The position numbers and the translations under genes were made by a program. From Cavia porcellus (taxonomy: Eukaryota; Chordata; Mammalia; Rodentia; Caviidae): a stretch of DNA of 64,000 nt. Positions 11,898 to 26,180 of this stretch are shown here, one piece after another (the stretch's first letter is position 1; the number at the start of each line of letters is the position of its first letter). The notes under the pieces were generated by a model. The model saw nothing but the letters and a program-made list of their open reading frames with translations. It searched no databases and had not been told where the DNA came from. The DNA lies in the NCBI RefSeq assembly GCF_034190915.1, contig NW_026947546.1, forward strand, positions 1,736,001 through 1,800,000, given 5' to 3'.

Positions 11898-13492
11898 TCT
11901 TCCGTAGCCTAACCCTGACCCTATTCCTAATCCTAACCCTAACCCTAACACCTAACCCTAACCCTAACACCTAACCCTAAACCTAACCCTATCCCTAAGC
12001 GTAAACCTAATGCTAACCCTATCCTTAACCCTAACCCTATCAATAAACTAAACCCTAGCCCTAAAACTATCCCTAAACCTAATCCTAGAACTGAGCCTAA
12101 CGCTAACTCTAACTGTAAACTTAACGCTAATCCATAACCTTAACACTAACCCAAACCCTAAAACTCACTCTAACCCTATCCCTAATCCCTCACCCTAACA
12201 CTAACCCTATCCCAAACACTAACCCGGAAACTCTAACCCTAAACCCAACCCGAACCTTTATCCTAAACTTAACCCTATCCCTAACCTTAAACCTAACCAT
12301 AACCCTAACCATAACCCTAAGCCTAACCCTAACCATAACACTAACACGAACACAAATTCATAACCCTAAACCTAACTCTAACCCTAATCCTAATCCCTAA
12401 CCCTTATGACAAGCCTAACCCTAACCCAAAACCTAAACCCTATCCCTAATCGCTAACCGTAACCATAACCATAACCCAACCACTAACACCAAAACCCTAA
12501 TTCTAATCATAACACAAAACCTCACTGTAACCCTAACCCTAACACTAGCTCTAATCCTAACCTTCTAACTCTAAACCTAACCCTAATCCTAACCCGAACT
12601 CTAACACTAACACCTACCCATAACCCTAACCCTAACCCCTACACCTAACACTAAACCTAAACCCTAACCCTATCCCTAACGGTAAACCTAATGCTAACCC
12701 TATACCTAACCCTAAACCTATCAATAAACCGAACCCTAGCCCTAAAACTATACCTAACCCTAATCCTAGAAATGAGCCTAAAACTAACTCTAACTGTAAA
12801 CGTAACAGTAATCCATAACCCTAACCCTAACCCTACCCCTAAACTCACTCTAACACTGTCCCTAATTCCTAACTCTAACTCTAACCCTAACGCAAACAGT
12901 AACCCCGAAACCCTAACCCTAAACCTAACCCTAACATTAATCCTAATCTTCTAACCCTAACCCTAACCCTAGCCCTTACCCTAACGCTAAAACTAATCCT
13001 AACCCGAAACCCTAACCCTAACCAGAAGCCTAACACTAACACCTAACCCTAACCATAACCCTATCATTAAATCTAAACTTAATGCTAACCCTGTCCCTAA
13101 ACCTAACCCAGACAATAAACCTAACCCTAAACCTAAAACTATCCCTAACCCTAATCATAATACTGAGCCTAACACTAACCCCAAGCCTAACCCTAACCCT
13201 AAGTTCTAACTCTAACCCTAACCAGAACAGTAACCCTAGTCCATAACCCTAACATTAGCCTTTACAATAACCCTAACCCTAACCGTAACACTAACCCCTA
13301 AGACTGACCCTAACCTTATCCCTAATCCCTAAGCCTAGCTCTAATAATAACACTAACCCTAACCATAAACCTAAACATAACTGTAAACCTAACCCTAAAC
13401 ATAACCATATTATTATCACCTAACCCTAACCCTAACCAAAACCCGAACCCTAAACCTAACCCTAAACATAATAGTATCCCTGAACCTATCAG
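11898..13492 (-). repeat. S' unit 1595, edge type
   Basis: Its opening island reads CCGTAG instead of CCGAAG. Its end carries GTCCCTAAACC (13092), TAAGACTGACC (13300) and CCATAAACCTAAACAT (13366). All three recur only in the last unit, 27726-29321, at an offset of 15828, which is five periods minus 32. Confidence 0.9.
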
Positions 13493-15069
13493 TCTTCCGA
13501 AGCCTAACCCTGACCCTATCCCTAATCCTAACACTAACCCTAACACCTAACCCTAACCCTAACACCTAACCCTAAGCCTAACCCTATCCCTAAGCGTAAA
13601 CCTAATGCTAACCCTATCCCTAACCCTAACCCTATCAATAAACTAAACCCTAGCCCTAAAACTATCCCTAAACCTAATCCTAGAACTGAGCCTAACGCTA
13701 ACTCTAACTGTAAACTTAACGCTAATCCATAACCATAACCCTAACCCAAACCCTAAAACTCACTCTAACCCTATCCCTAATCTCTAACCCAAACCCTAAC
13801 CCAAACACTAACCCCGAATCCCTAACCCTAAACCTAACCCGAACCCTAATCCTAATCTTAACCCTAACCCTAACCCTAAACCTAACAATAACCCTAACCG
13901 GAAACCTAAGGCTAACCCTAACCCTAACACTAACACGAACACAAATTCATAACCCTAAACCTAACTCTAACCCTAACCCTAATCCCTAAACCTTACGATA
14001 AGCCTAACCCTAACCCAAACCCTAAACCCTATCCCTAATCGCTAACCGTAACCATAACCATAACCCAACTACTAACACCAAAACCCTAATTCTAATCATA
14101 ACACAAAACCTCACCGTAACCCTAACCCTAACACTAGCTCTAATCCTAACCTTCTAACTCTAAACCTAACCCTAATCCTAACCCGAACTCTAACACTAAC
14201 ACCTACCCCTAACCCTAAACCTAACCCCTAACCCTAACCCTAAACCTATCCCTAACCGTAAACCTAATGCTAACCCTATCCCTAACCCTAAACCTATCAA
14301 TAAACCGAACCCTAGCCCTAAAACTATCCCTATCACTAATCCTAGAACTGAGCCTAAAACTAACTCTAACTGTAAACCTAACCCTAATCCATAACCCTAA
14401 CCCTAACCCTACCCCTAAACTCACTCTAACCCTATCCCTAATCCCTAACCCTAACCCTAACACCAACCCAAACACTAACCCCGAAACCCTAACCCTAAAT
14501 CTAATCCTAACATTAATCCTAACCTACTAACCCTAACCCTAACCCTACACCCAACCCTAACGCTAAAACTAACCCTAACCCGAAACCCTAACCCTAACCC
14601 TAAACCTAACACTAACACCTAACCCTAACCATAACCCTATCATTAAATCTAAACTTAATGCTAACCCTGTCCCTAACCTTAACCCAGAAAATAAACCTAA
14701 CCCTAAACCTAAAACTATCCCTAACCCTAATCATAATACTGAGCCTAACACTAACCCTAAGCCTAACCCTAACCCTAATTTCTAACTCTAACCCTAACCA
14801 GAACAGTAACCCTAGTCCATAACCCAAACATTAACCTTTACAATAACCCTAACCCTAACCGTAACACTAACCCCTAAGCCTGACCCTAACCTTATCCCTA
14901 ATCCCTAAGCCTAGCTCTGACAATAACACTAACCCTAACCATAACCCTAAACATAACTGTAAACCTAACCCTAAACATAACCATATTCTTATCACCTAAC
15001 CCATAACCCTAACCAAAACCCGAACCCTAAACCTAACCCTAAACATAATAGTAACCCTGAACCTATCAG
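13493..15069 (-). repeat. S unit 1577, A type
   Basis: Has AACCTACTAACCC near 14523, the A-type marker shared with 20874 only within the array. Near 13910 it has AACCGGAAACC, which recurs at 4170 outside the array and suggests past exchange with the 4966-type units. Confidence 0.88.
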
Positions 15070-16664
15070 TCTTCCGAAGCCTATCCCTGACCCTATTCCT
15101 AATCCTAACCCTAACCCTAACACCTAACCCTAACTCTAACACCTAACCCTAAACCTAACCCTATCCCTAAGCGTAAACCTAATGCTAACCCTATCCTTAA
15201 CCCTAACCCTATCAATAAACTAAACCCTAGCCCTAAAACTATCCCTAAACCTAATCCTAGAACTGAGCCTAACGCTAACTCTAACTGTAAACTTAACGCT
15301 AATCCATAACCTTAACACTAACCCAAACCCTAAAACTCACTCTAACCCTATCCCTAATCCCTCACCCTAACACTAACCCTATCCCAAACACTAACCCGGA
15401 AACTCTAACCCTAAACCCAACCCGAACCTTAATCCTAAACTTAACCCTATCCCTAACCTTAAACCTAACCATAAACCTAACCATAACCCTAAGCCTAACC
15501 CTAACCATAACACTAACACGAACACAAATTCATAACCCTAAACCTAACTCTAACCCTAACCCTAATCCCTAACCCTTATGACAAGCCTAACCCTAACCCA
15601 AAACCTAAACCCTATCCCTAATCGCTAACCGTAACCATAACCATAACCCAACCACTAACACCAAAACCCTAATTCTAATCATAACACAAAACCTCACTGT
15701 AACCCTAACCCTAACACTAGCTCTAATCCTAACCTTCTAACTCTAAACCTAACCCTAATCCTAACCCGAACTCTAACACTAACACCTACCCATAACCCTA
15801 ACCCTAACCCCTACACCTAACCCTAACCCTAACCCCTAACCCTATCCCTAACGGTAAACCTAATGCTAACCCTATACCTAACGCTAAACCTATCAATAAA
15901 CCGAACCCTAGCCCTAAAACTATACCGAACCCTAATCCTAGAAATGAGACTAAAACTAACTCTAACTGTAAATGTAACAGTAATCCATAACCCTAACCCT
16001 AACCCTACCCCTAAACTCACTCTAACACTGTCCCTAATTCCTAACTCTAACTCTAACCCTAACGCAAACAGTAACCCCAAAACCCTAACCCTAAACCTAA
16101 CCCTAACATTAATCCTAATCTTCTAACCCTAACCCTAACCCTAGCCCTTACCCTAACGCTAAAACTAATCCTAACCCGAAACCCTAACCCTAACCAGAAG
16201 CCTAACACTAACACCTAACCCTAACCATAACCCTATCATTAAATGTAAACTTAATGCTAACCCTGTCCCTAACCCTAACCCAGACAATAAACCTAACCCT
16301 AAACCTAAAACTATCCCTAACCCTAATCATAATACTGAGCCTAACACTAACCCCAAGCCTAACCCTAACCCTAAGTTCTAACTCTAACCCTAACCAGAAC
16401 AGTAACCCTAGTCCATAACCCTAACATTAGCCTTTACAATAACCCTAACCCTAACCGTAACACTAACCCCTAAGCCTGACCCTAACCTTATCCCTAATCC
16501 CTAAGCCTAGCTCTAACAATAACACTAACCCTAACCATAACACTAAACATAACTGTAAACCTAACCCTAACCATAACCATATTATTATCACCTAACCCTA
16601 ACCCTAACCAAAACCCGAACCCTAAACCTAACCCTAAACATAATAGTAACCCTGAACCTATCAG
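15070..16664 (-). repeat. S' unit 1595, A type
   Basis: A-type markers CCTAACGCTAAACC (15880), CTATACCGAACCC (15921) and GTAAATGTAAC (15967) recur at 22224-22320, i.e. 6344 bases on. Confidence 0.9.
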
Positions 16665-18241
16665 TCTTCCGAAGCCTAACCCTGACCCTATCCCTAATCC
16701 TAACACTAACCCTAACACCTAACCCTAACCCTAACACCTAACCCTAAGCCTAACCCTATCCCTAAGCGTAAACCTAATGCTAACCCTATCCCTAACCCTA
16801 ACCCTATCAATAAACTAAACCCTAGCCCTAAAACTATCCCTAAACCTAATCCTAGAACTGAGCCTAACGCTAACTCTAACTGTAAACTTAACGCTAATCC
16901 ATAACCATGACCCTAACCCAAACCCTAAAACTCACTCTAACCCTATCCCTAATCTCTAACCCAAACCCTAACCCAAACACTAACCCCGAATCCCTAACCC
17001 TAAACCTAACCCGAACCCTAATCCTAATGTTAACCCTAACCCTAACCCTAAACCTAACAATAACCCTAACCGTAATCCTAAGCCTAACCCTAACCCTAAC
17101 ACTAACACGAACACAAATTCATAACCCTAAACCTAACTCTAACCCTAACCCTAATCCCTAACCCTTACGATAAGCCTAACCCTAACCCAAACCCTAAACC
17201 CTATCCCTAATCGCTAACCGTAACCATAACCATAACCCAACTACTAACACCAAAACCCTAATTCTAATCATAACACAAAACCTCATCGTAACCCTAACCC
17301 TAACACTAGCTCTAATCCTAACCTTCTAACTCTAAACCTAACCCTAATCCTAACCCGAACTCTAACACTAACACCTACCCCTAACCCTAAACCTAACCCC
17401 TAACCCTAACCCTAAACCTATCCCTAACCGTAAACCTAATGCTAACCCTATCCCTAACCCTAAACCTATCAATAAACCGAACCCTAGCCCTAAAACTATC
17501 CCTATCACTAATCCTAGAACTGAGCCTAAAACTAACTCTAACTGTAAACCTAACCCTAATCCATAACCCTAACCCTAACCCTACCCCTAAACTCACTCTA
17601 ACCCTATCCCTAATCCCTAACCCTAACCCTAACCCCAACCCAAACACTAACCCCGAAACCCTAACCCTAAATCTAATCCTAACATTAATCCTAACCTTCT
17701 AACCCTAACCCTAACCCTACACCCAACCCTAACGCTAAAACTAACCCTAACCCGAAACCCTAACCCTAACCCTAAACCTAACACTAACACCTAACCCTAA
17801 CCATAACCCTATCATTAAATCTAAACTTAATGCTAACCCTGTCCCTAACCCTAACCCAGAAAATAAACCTAACCCTAAACCTAAAACTATCCCTAACCCT
17901 AATCATAATACTGAGCCTAACACTAACCCCAAGCCTAACCCTAACCCTAATTTCTAACTCTAACCCTAACCAGAACAGTAACTCTAGTCCATAACCCAAA
18001 CATTAACCCTTACAATAACCCTAACCCTAACTGTAACACTAACCCCTAAGCCTGACCCTAACCTTATCCCTAATCCCTAAGCCTAGCTCTGACAATAACA
18101 CTAACCCTAACCATAACCCTAAACATAACTGTAAACCTAACCCTAAACATAACCATATTCTTATCACCTAACCCATAACCCTAACCAAAACCCGAACCCT
18201 AAACCTAACCCTAAACATAATAGTAACCCTGAACCTATCAG
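16665..18241 (-). repeat. S unit 1577, B type
   Basis: B-type markers GTAACTCTAGTCC (17978) and CCCTAACTGTAACAC (18025) recur 6344 bases on (about 24322 and 24370) and again near 27465 and 27510. The CCATGACCC variant (16906) is shared by all four inner units. Confidence 0.9.
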
Positions 18242-19836
18242 TCTTCCGAAGCCTAACCCTGACCCTATTCCTAATCCTAAGCCTAACCCTAACACCTAAC
18301 CCTAACCCTAACACCTAACCCTAAACCTAACCCTATCCCTAAGCGTAAACCTAATGCTAACCCTATCCTTAACCCTAACCCTATCAATAAACTAAACCCT
18401 AGCCCTAAAACTATCCCTAAACCTAATCCTAGAACTGAGCCTAACGCTAACTCTAACTGTAAACTTAACGCTAATCCATAACCTTAACACTAACCCAAAC
18501 CCTAAAACTCACTCTAACCCTATCCCTAATCCCTCACCCTAACACTAACCCTATCCCAAACACTAACCCGGAAACTCTAACCCTAAACCCAACCCGAACC
18601 TTTATCCTAAACTTAACCCTATCCCTAACCTTAAACCTAACCATAACCCTAACCATAACCCTAAGCCTAACCCTAACCATAACACTAACACGAACACAAA
18701 TTCATAACCCTAAACCTAACTGTAACCCTAACCCTAATCCCTAACCCTTATGACAAGCCTAACCCTAACCCAAATCCTAAACCCTATCCCTAATCGCTAA
18801 CCGTAACCATAACCATAACCCAACCACTAACACCAAAACCCTAATTCTAATCATAACACAAAACCTCACTGTAACCCTAACCCTAACCCTAGCTCTAATC
18901 CTAACCTTCTAACTCTAAACCTAACCCTAATCCTAACCCGAACTCTAACACTAACACCTACCCATAACCCTAACCCTAACCCCTACACCTAACCCTAACC
19001 CTAACCCCTAACCCTATCCCTAACGGTAAACCTAATGCTAACCCTATACCTAACCCTAAACCTATCAATAAACCGAACCCTAGCCATAAAACTATACCTA
19101 ACCCTAATCCTAGAAATGAGACTAAAACTAACTCTAACTGTAAACGTAACAGTAATCCATAACCCTAACCCTAACCCTACCCCTAAACTCACTCTAACAC
19201 TGTCCCTAATTCCTAACTCTAACTCTAACCCTAACGCAAACAGTAACCCCGAAACCCTAACCCTAAACCTAACCCTAACATTAATCCTAATCTTCTAACC
19301 CTAACCCTAACCCTAGCCCTTACCCTAACGCTAAAACTAATCCTAACCCGAAACCTTAACCCTAACCAGAAGCCTAACACTAACACCTAACCCTAACCAT
19401 AACCCTATCATTAAATGTAAACTTAATGCTAACCCTGTCCCTAACCCTAACCCAGACAATAAACCTAACCCTAAACCTAAAACTATCCCTAACCCTAATC
19501 ATAATACTGAGCCTAACACTAACCCCAAGCCTAACCCTAACCCTAAGTTCTAACTCTAACCCTAACCAGAACAGTAACCCTAGTCCATAACCCTAACATT
19601 AGCCTTTACAATAACCCTAACCCTAACCGTAACACTAACCCCTAAGCCTGACCCTAACCTTATCCCTAATCCCTAAGCCTAGCTCTAACAATAACACTAA
19701 CCCTAACCATAACACTAAACATAACTGTAAACCTAACCCTAACCATAACCATATTATTATCACCTAACCCTAACCCTAACCAAAACCCGAACCCTAAACC
19801 TAACCCTAAACATAATAGTAACCCTGAACCTATCAG
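18242..19836 (-). repeat. S' unit 1595, B type
   Basis: B-type marker TAGCCATAAAAC (19081) recurs at 25427 only. Also shares CGAAACCTTAACC (19349) with the copy 6344 bases on (25693). Confidence 0.9.
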
Positions 19837-21413
19837 TCTTCCGAAGCCTAATCCTGACCCTATCCCTAATCCTAACACTAACCCTAACAACTAACCCTAA
19901 TCCTAACACCTAACCCTAAGCCTAACCCTATCCCTAAGCGTAAACCTAATGCTAACCCTATCCCTAACCCTAACCCTATCAATAAACTAAACCCTAGCCC
20001 TAAAACTATCCCTAAACCTAATCCTAGAACTGAGCCTAACGCTAACTCTAACTGTAAACTTAACGCTAATCCATAACCATGACCCTAAACCAAACCCTAA
20101 AACTCACTCTAACCCTATCCCTAATCTCTAACCCAAACCCTAACCCAAACACTAACCCCGAATCCCTAACCCTAAACCTAACCCGAACCCTAATCCTAAT
20201 CTTAACCCTAACCCCAACCCTAAACCTAACAATAACCCTAACCGTAAACCTAAGCCTAACCCTAACCCTAACACTAACACGAACACAAATTCATAACCCT
20301 AAACCTAACTCTAACCCTAACCCTAATCCCTAACCCTTACGATAAGCCTAACCCTAACCCAAACCCTAAACCCTATCCCTAATCGCTAACCGTAACCATA
20401 ACGATAACCCAACTACTAACACCAAAACCCTAATTCTAATCATAACACAAAACCTCACCGTAACCCTAACCCTAACACTAGCTCTAATCCTAACCTTCTA
20501 ACTCTAAACCTAACCCTAATCCTAACCCGAACTCTAACACTAACACCTACCCCTAACCCTAAACCTAACCCCTAACCCTAACCCTAAACCTATCCCTAAC
20601 CGTAAACCTAATGCTAACCCTATCCCTAACCCTAAACCTATCAATAAACCGAACCCTAGCCCTAAAACTATCCCTATCACTAATCCTAGAACTGAGCCTA
20701 AAACTAACTCTAACTGTAAACCTAACCCTAATCCATAACCCTAACCCTAACCCTACCCCTAAACTCACTCTAACCCTATCCCTAATCCCTAACCCTAACC
20801 CTAACACCAACCCAAACACTAACCCCGAAACCCTAACCCTAAATCTAATCCTAACATTAATCCTAACCTACTAACCCTAACCCTAACCCTACACCCAACC
20901 CTAACGCTAAAACTAACCCTAACCCGAAACCCTAACCCTAACCCTAAACCTAACACTAACACCTAATCCTAACCATAACCCTATCATTAAATCTAAACTT
21001 AATGCTAACCCTGTCCCTAACCCTAACCCAGAAAATAAACCTAACCCTAAACCTAAAACTATCCCTAACCCTAATCATAATACTGAGCCTAACACTAACC
21101 CTAAGCCTAACCCTAACCCTAATTTCTAACTCTAACCCTAACCAGAACAGTAACCCTAGTCCATAACCCAAACATTAACCTTTACAATAACCCTAACCCT
21201 AACCGTAACTCTAACCCCTAAGCCTGACCCTAACCTTATCCCTAATCCCTAAGCCTAGCTCTGACAATAACACTAACCCTAACCATAACCCTAAACATAA
21301 CTGTAAACCTAACCCTAAACATAACCATATTCTTATCACCTAACCCATAACCCTAACCAAAACCCGAACCCTAAACCTAACCCTAAACATAATAGTAACC
21401 CTGAACCTATCAG
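19837..21413 (-). repeat. S unit 1577, A type
   Basis: Repeats the A-type marker AACCTACTAACCC (20867), matching 14523. Own changes include CCTAATCCTGACCC at 19849 and ACCATGACCCTAAACC at 20077. Confidence 0.88.
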
Positions 21414-23008
21414 TCTTCCGAAGCCTATCCCTGACCCTATTCCTAATCCTAACCCTAACCCTAACACCTAACCCTAACTCTAACACCTAACCCTAAACCT
21501 AACCCTATCCCTAAGCGTAAACCTAATGCTAACCCTATCCTTAACCCTAACCCTATCAATAAACTAAACCCTAGCCCTAAAACTATCCCTAAACCTAATC
21601 CTAGAACTGAGCCTAACGCTAACTCTAACTGTAAACTTAACGCTAATCCATAACCTTAACACTAACCCAAACCCTAAAACTCACTCTAACCCTATCCCTA
21701 ATCCCTCACCCTAACACTAACCCTATCCCAAACACTAACCCGGAAACTCTAACCCTAAACCCAACCCGAACCTTAATCCTAAACTTAACCCTATCCCTAA
21801 CATTAAACCTAACCATAAACCTAACCATAACCCTAAGCCTAACCCTAACCATAACACTAACACGAACACAAATTCATAACCCTAAACCTAACTCTAACCC
21901 TAACCCTAATCCCTAACCCTTATGACAAGCCTAACCCTAACCCAAAACCTAAACCCTATCCCTAATCGCTAACCGTAACCATAACCATAACCCAACCACT
22001 AACACCAAAACCCTAATTCTAATCATAACACAAAACCTCACTGTAACCCTAACCCTAACACTAGCTCTAATCCTAACCTTCTAACTCTAAACCTAACCCT
22101 AATCCTAACCCGAACTCTAACACTAACACCTACCCATAACCCTAACCCTAACCCCTACACCTAACCCTAACCCTAACCCCTAACCCTATCCCTAACGGTA
22201 AACCTAATGCTAACCCTATACCTAACGCTAAACCTATCAATAAACCGAACCCTAGCCCTAAAACTATACCGAACCCTAATCCTAGAAATGAGCCTAAAAC
22301 TAACTCTAACTGTAAATGTAACAGTAATCCATAACCCTAACCCTAACCCTACCCCTAAACTCACTCTAACACTGTCCCTAATTCCTAACTCTAACTCTAA
22401 CCCTAACGCAAACAGTAACCCCAAAACCCTAACCCTAAACCTAACCCTAACATTAATCCTAATCTTCTAACCCTAACCCTAACCCTAGCCCTTACCCTAA
22501 CGCTAAAACTAATCCTAACCCGAAACCCTAACCCTAACCAGAAGCCTAACACTAACACCTAACCCTAACCATAACCCTATCATTAAATGTAAACTTAATG
22601 CTAACCCTGTCCCTAACCCTAACCCAGACAATAAACCTAACCCTAAACCTAAAACTATCCCTAACCCTAATCATAATACTGAGCCTAACACTAACCCCAA
22701 GCCTAACCCTAACCCTAAGTTCTAACTCTAACCCTAACCAGAACAGTAACCCTAGTCCATAACCCTAACATTAGCCTTTACAATAACCCTAACCCTAACC
22801 GTAACACTAACCCCTAAGCCTGACCCTAACCTTATCCCTAATCCCTAAGCCTAGCTCTAACAATAACACTAACCCTAACCATAACACTAAACATAACTGT
22901 AAACCTAACCCTAACCATAACCATATTATTATCACCTAACCCTAACCCTAACCAAAACCCGAACCCTAAACCTAACCCTAAACATAATAGTAACCCTGAA
23001 CCTATCAG
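21414..23008 (-). repeat. S' unit 1595, A type
   Basis: Has CCTAACGCTAAACC, CTATACCGAACCC and GTAAATGTAAC, identical to the unit 6344 bases to its left. Confidence 0.9.
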
Positions 23009-24585
23009 TCTTCCGAAGCCTAACCCTGACCCTATCCCTAATCCTAACACTAACCCTAACACCTAACCCTAACCCTAACACCTAACCCTAAGCCTAACCC
23101 TATCCCTAAGCGTAAACCTAATGCTAACCCTATCCCTAACCCTAACCCTATCAATAAACTAAACCCTAGCCCTAAAACTATCCCTAAACCTAATCCTAGA
23201 ACTGAGCCTAACGCTAACTCTAACTGTAAACTTAACGCATATCCATAACCATGACCCTAACCCAAACCCTAAAACTCACTCTAACCCTATCCCTAATCTC
23301 TAACCCAAACCCTAACCCAAACACTAACCCCGAATCCCTAACCCTAAACCTAACCCGAACCCTAATCCTAATCTTAACCCTAACCCTAACCCTAAACCTA
23401 ACAATAACCCTAACCGTAATCCTAAGCCTAACCCTAACCCTAACACTAACACGAACACAAATTCATAACCCTAAACCTAACTCTAACCCTAACCCTAATC
23501 CCTAACCCTTACGATAAGCCTAACCCTAACCCAAACCCTAAACCCTATCCCTAATCGCTAACCGTAACCATAACCATAACCCAACTACTAACACCAAAAC
23601 CCTAATTCTAATCATAACACAAAACCTCACCGTAACCCTAACCCTAACACTAGCTCTAATCCTAACCTTCTAACTCTAAACCTAACCCTAATCCTAACCC
23701 GAACTCTAACACTAACACCTACCCCTAACCCTAAACCTAACCCCTAACCCTAACCCTAAACCTATCCCTAACCGTAAACCTAATGCTAACCCTATCCCTA
23801 ACCCTAAACCTATCAATAAACCGAACCCTAGCCCTAAAACTATCCCTATCACTAATCCTAGAACTGAGCCTAAAACTAACTCTAACTGTAAACCTAACCC
23901 TAATCCATAACCCTAACCCTAACCCTACCCCTAAACTCACTCTAACCCTATCCCTAATCCCTAACCCTAACCCTAACCCCAACCCAAACACTAACCCCGA
24001 AACCCTAACCCTAAATCTAATCCTAACATTAATCCTAACCTTCTAACCCTAACCCTAACCCTACACCCAACCCTAACGCTAAAACTAACCCTAACCCGAA
24101 ACCCTAACCCTAACCCTAAACCTAACACTAACACCTAACCCTAACCATAACCCTATCATTAAATCTAAACTTAATGCTAACCCTGTCCCTAACCCTAACC
24201 CAGAAAATAAACCTAACCCTAAACCTAAAACTATCCCTAACCCTAATCATAATACTGAGCCTAACACTAACCCCAAGCCTAACCCTAACCCTAATTTCTA
24301 ACTCTAACCCTAACCAGAACAGTAACTCTAGTCCATAACCCAAACATTAACCCTTACAATAACCCTAACCCTAACTGTAACACTAACCCCTAAGCCTGAC
24401 CCTAACCTTATCCCTAATCCCTAAGCCTAGCTCTGACAATAACACTAACCCTAACCATAACCCTAAACATAACTGTAAACCTAACCCTAAACATAACCAT
24501 ATTCTTATCACCTAACCCATAACCCTAACCAAAATCCGAACCCTAAACCTAACCCTAAACATAATAGTAACCCTGAACCTATCAG
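23009..24585 (-). repeat. S unit 1577, B type
   Basis: Carries the B-type marker GTAACTCTAGTCC (24322). Has a two-base swap at AACGCATATCC (23234) where other copies have AACGCTAATCC. Confidence 0.88.
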
Positions 24586-26180
24586 TCTTCCGAAGCCTAA
24601 CCCTGACCCTATTCCTAATCCTAAGCCTAACCCTAACACCTAACCCTAACCCTAACACCTAACCCTAAACCTAACCCTATCCCTAAGCGTAAACCTAATG
24701 CTAACCCTATCCTTAACCCTAACCCTATCAATAAACTAAACCCTAGCCCTAAAACTATCCCTAAACCTAATCCTAGAACTGAGCCTAACGCTAACTCTAA
24801 CTGTAAACTTAACGCTAATCCATAACCTTAACACTAACCCAAACCCTAAAACTCACTCTAACCCTATCCCTAATCCCTCACCCTAACACTAACCCTATCC
24901 CAAACACTAACCCGGAAACTCTAACCCTAAACCCAACCCGAAACTTTATCCTAAACTTAACCCTATCCCTAACCTTAAACCTAACCATAACCCTAACCAT
25001 AACCCTAAGCCTAACCCTAACCATAACACTAACACGAACACAAATTCATAACCCTAAACCTAACTCTAACCCTAACCCTAATCCCTAACCCTTATGACAA
25101 GCCTAACCCTAACCCAAATCCTAAACCCTATCCCTAATCGCTAACCGTAACCATAACCATAACCCAACCACTAACACCAAAACCCTAATTCTAATCATAA
25201 CACAAAACCTCACTGTAACCCTAACCCTAACACTAGCTCTAATCCTAACCTTCTAACTCTAAACCTAACCCTAATCCTAACCCGAACTCTAACACTAACA
25301 CCTACCCATAACCCTAACCCTAACCCCTACACCTAACCCTAACCCTAACCCCTAACCCTATCCCTAACGGTAAACCTAATGCTAACCCTATACCTAACCC
25401 TAAACCTATCAATAAACCGAACCCTAGCCATAAAACTATACCTAACCCTAATCCTAGAAATGAGACTAAAACTAACTCTAACTGTAAACGTAACAGTAAT
25501 CCATAACCCTAACCCTAACCCTACCCCTAAACTCACTCTAACACTGTCCCTAATTCCTAACTCTAACTCTAACCCTAACGCAAACAGTAACCCCGAAACC
25601 CTAACCCTAAACCTAACCCTAACATTAATCCTAATCTTCTAACCCTAACCCTAACCCTAGCCCTTACCCTAACGCTAAAACTAATCCTAACCCGAAACCT
25701 TAACCCTAACCAGAAGCCTAACACTAACACCTAACCCTAACCATAACCCTATCATTAAATCTAAACTTAATGCTAACCCTGTCCCTAACCCTAACCCAGA
25801 CAATAAACCTAACCCTAAACCTAAAACTATCCCTAACCCTAATCATAATACTGAGCCTAACACTAACCCCAAGCCTAACCCTAACCCTAAGTTCTAACTC
25901 TAACCCTAACCAGAACAGTAACCCTAGTCCATAACCCTAACATTAGCCTTTACAATAACCCTAACCCTAACCGTAACACTAACCCCTAAGCCTGACCCTA
26001 ACCTTATCCCTAATCCCTAAGCCTAGCTCTAACAATAACACTAACCCTAACCATAACACTAAACATAACTGTAAACCTAACCCTAACCATAACCATATTA
26101 TTATCACCTAACCCTAACCCTAACCAAAACCCGAACCCTAAACCTAACCCTAAACATAATAGTAACCCTGAACCTATCAG
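24586..26180 (-). repeat. S' unit 1595, B type
   Basis: Carries TAGCCATAAAAC (25427). At 25759 it reads AAATCTAAAC, the common form, where the preceding inner copies have AAATGTAAAC. Confidence 0.88.
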
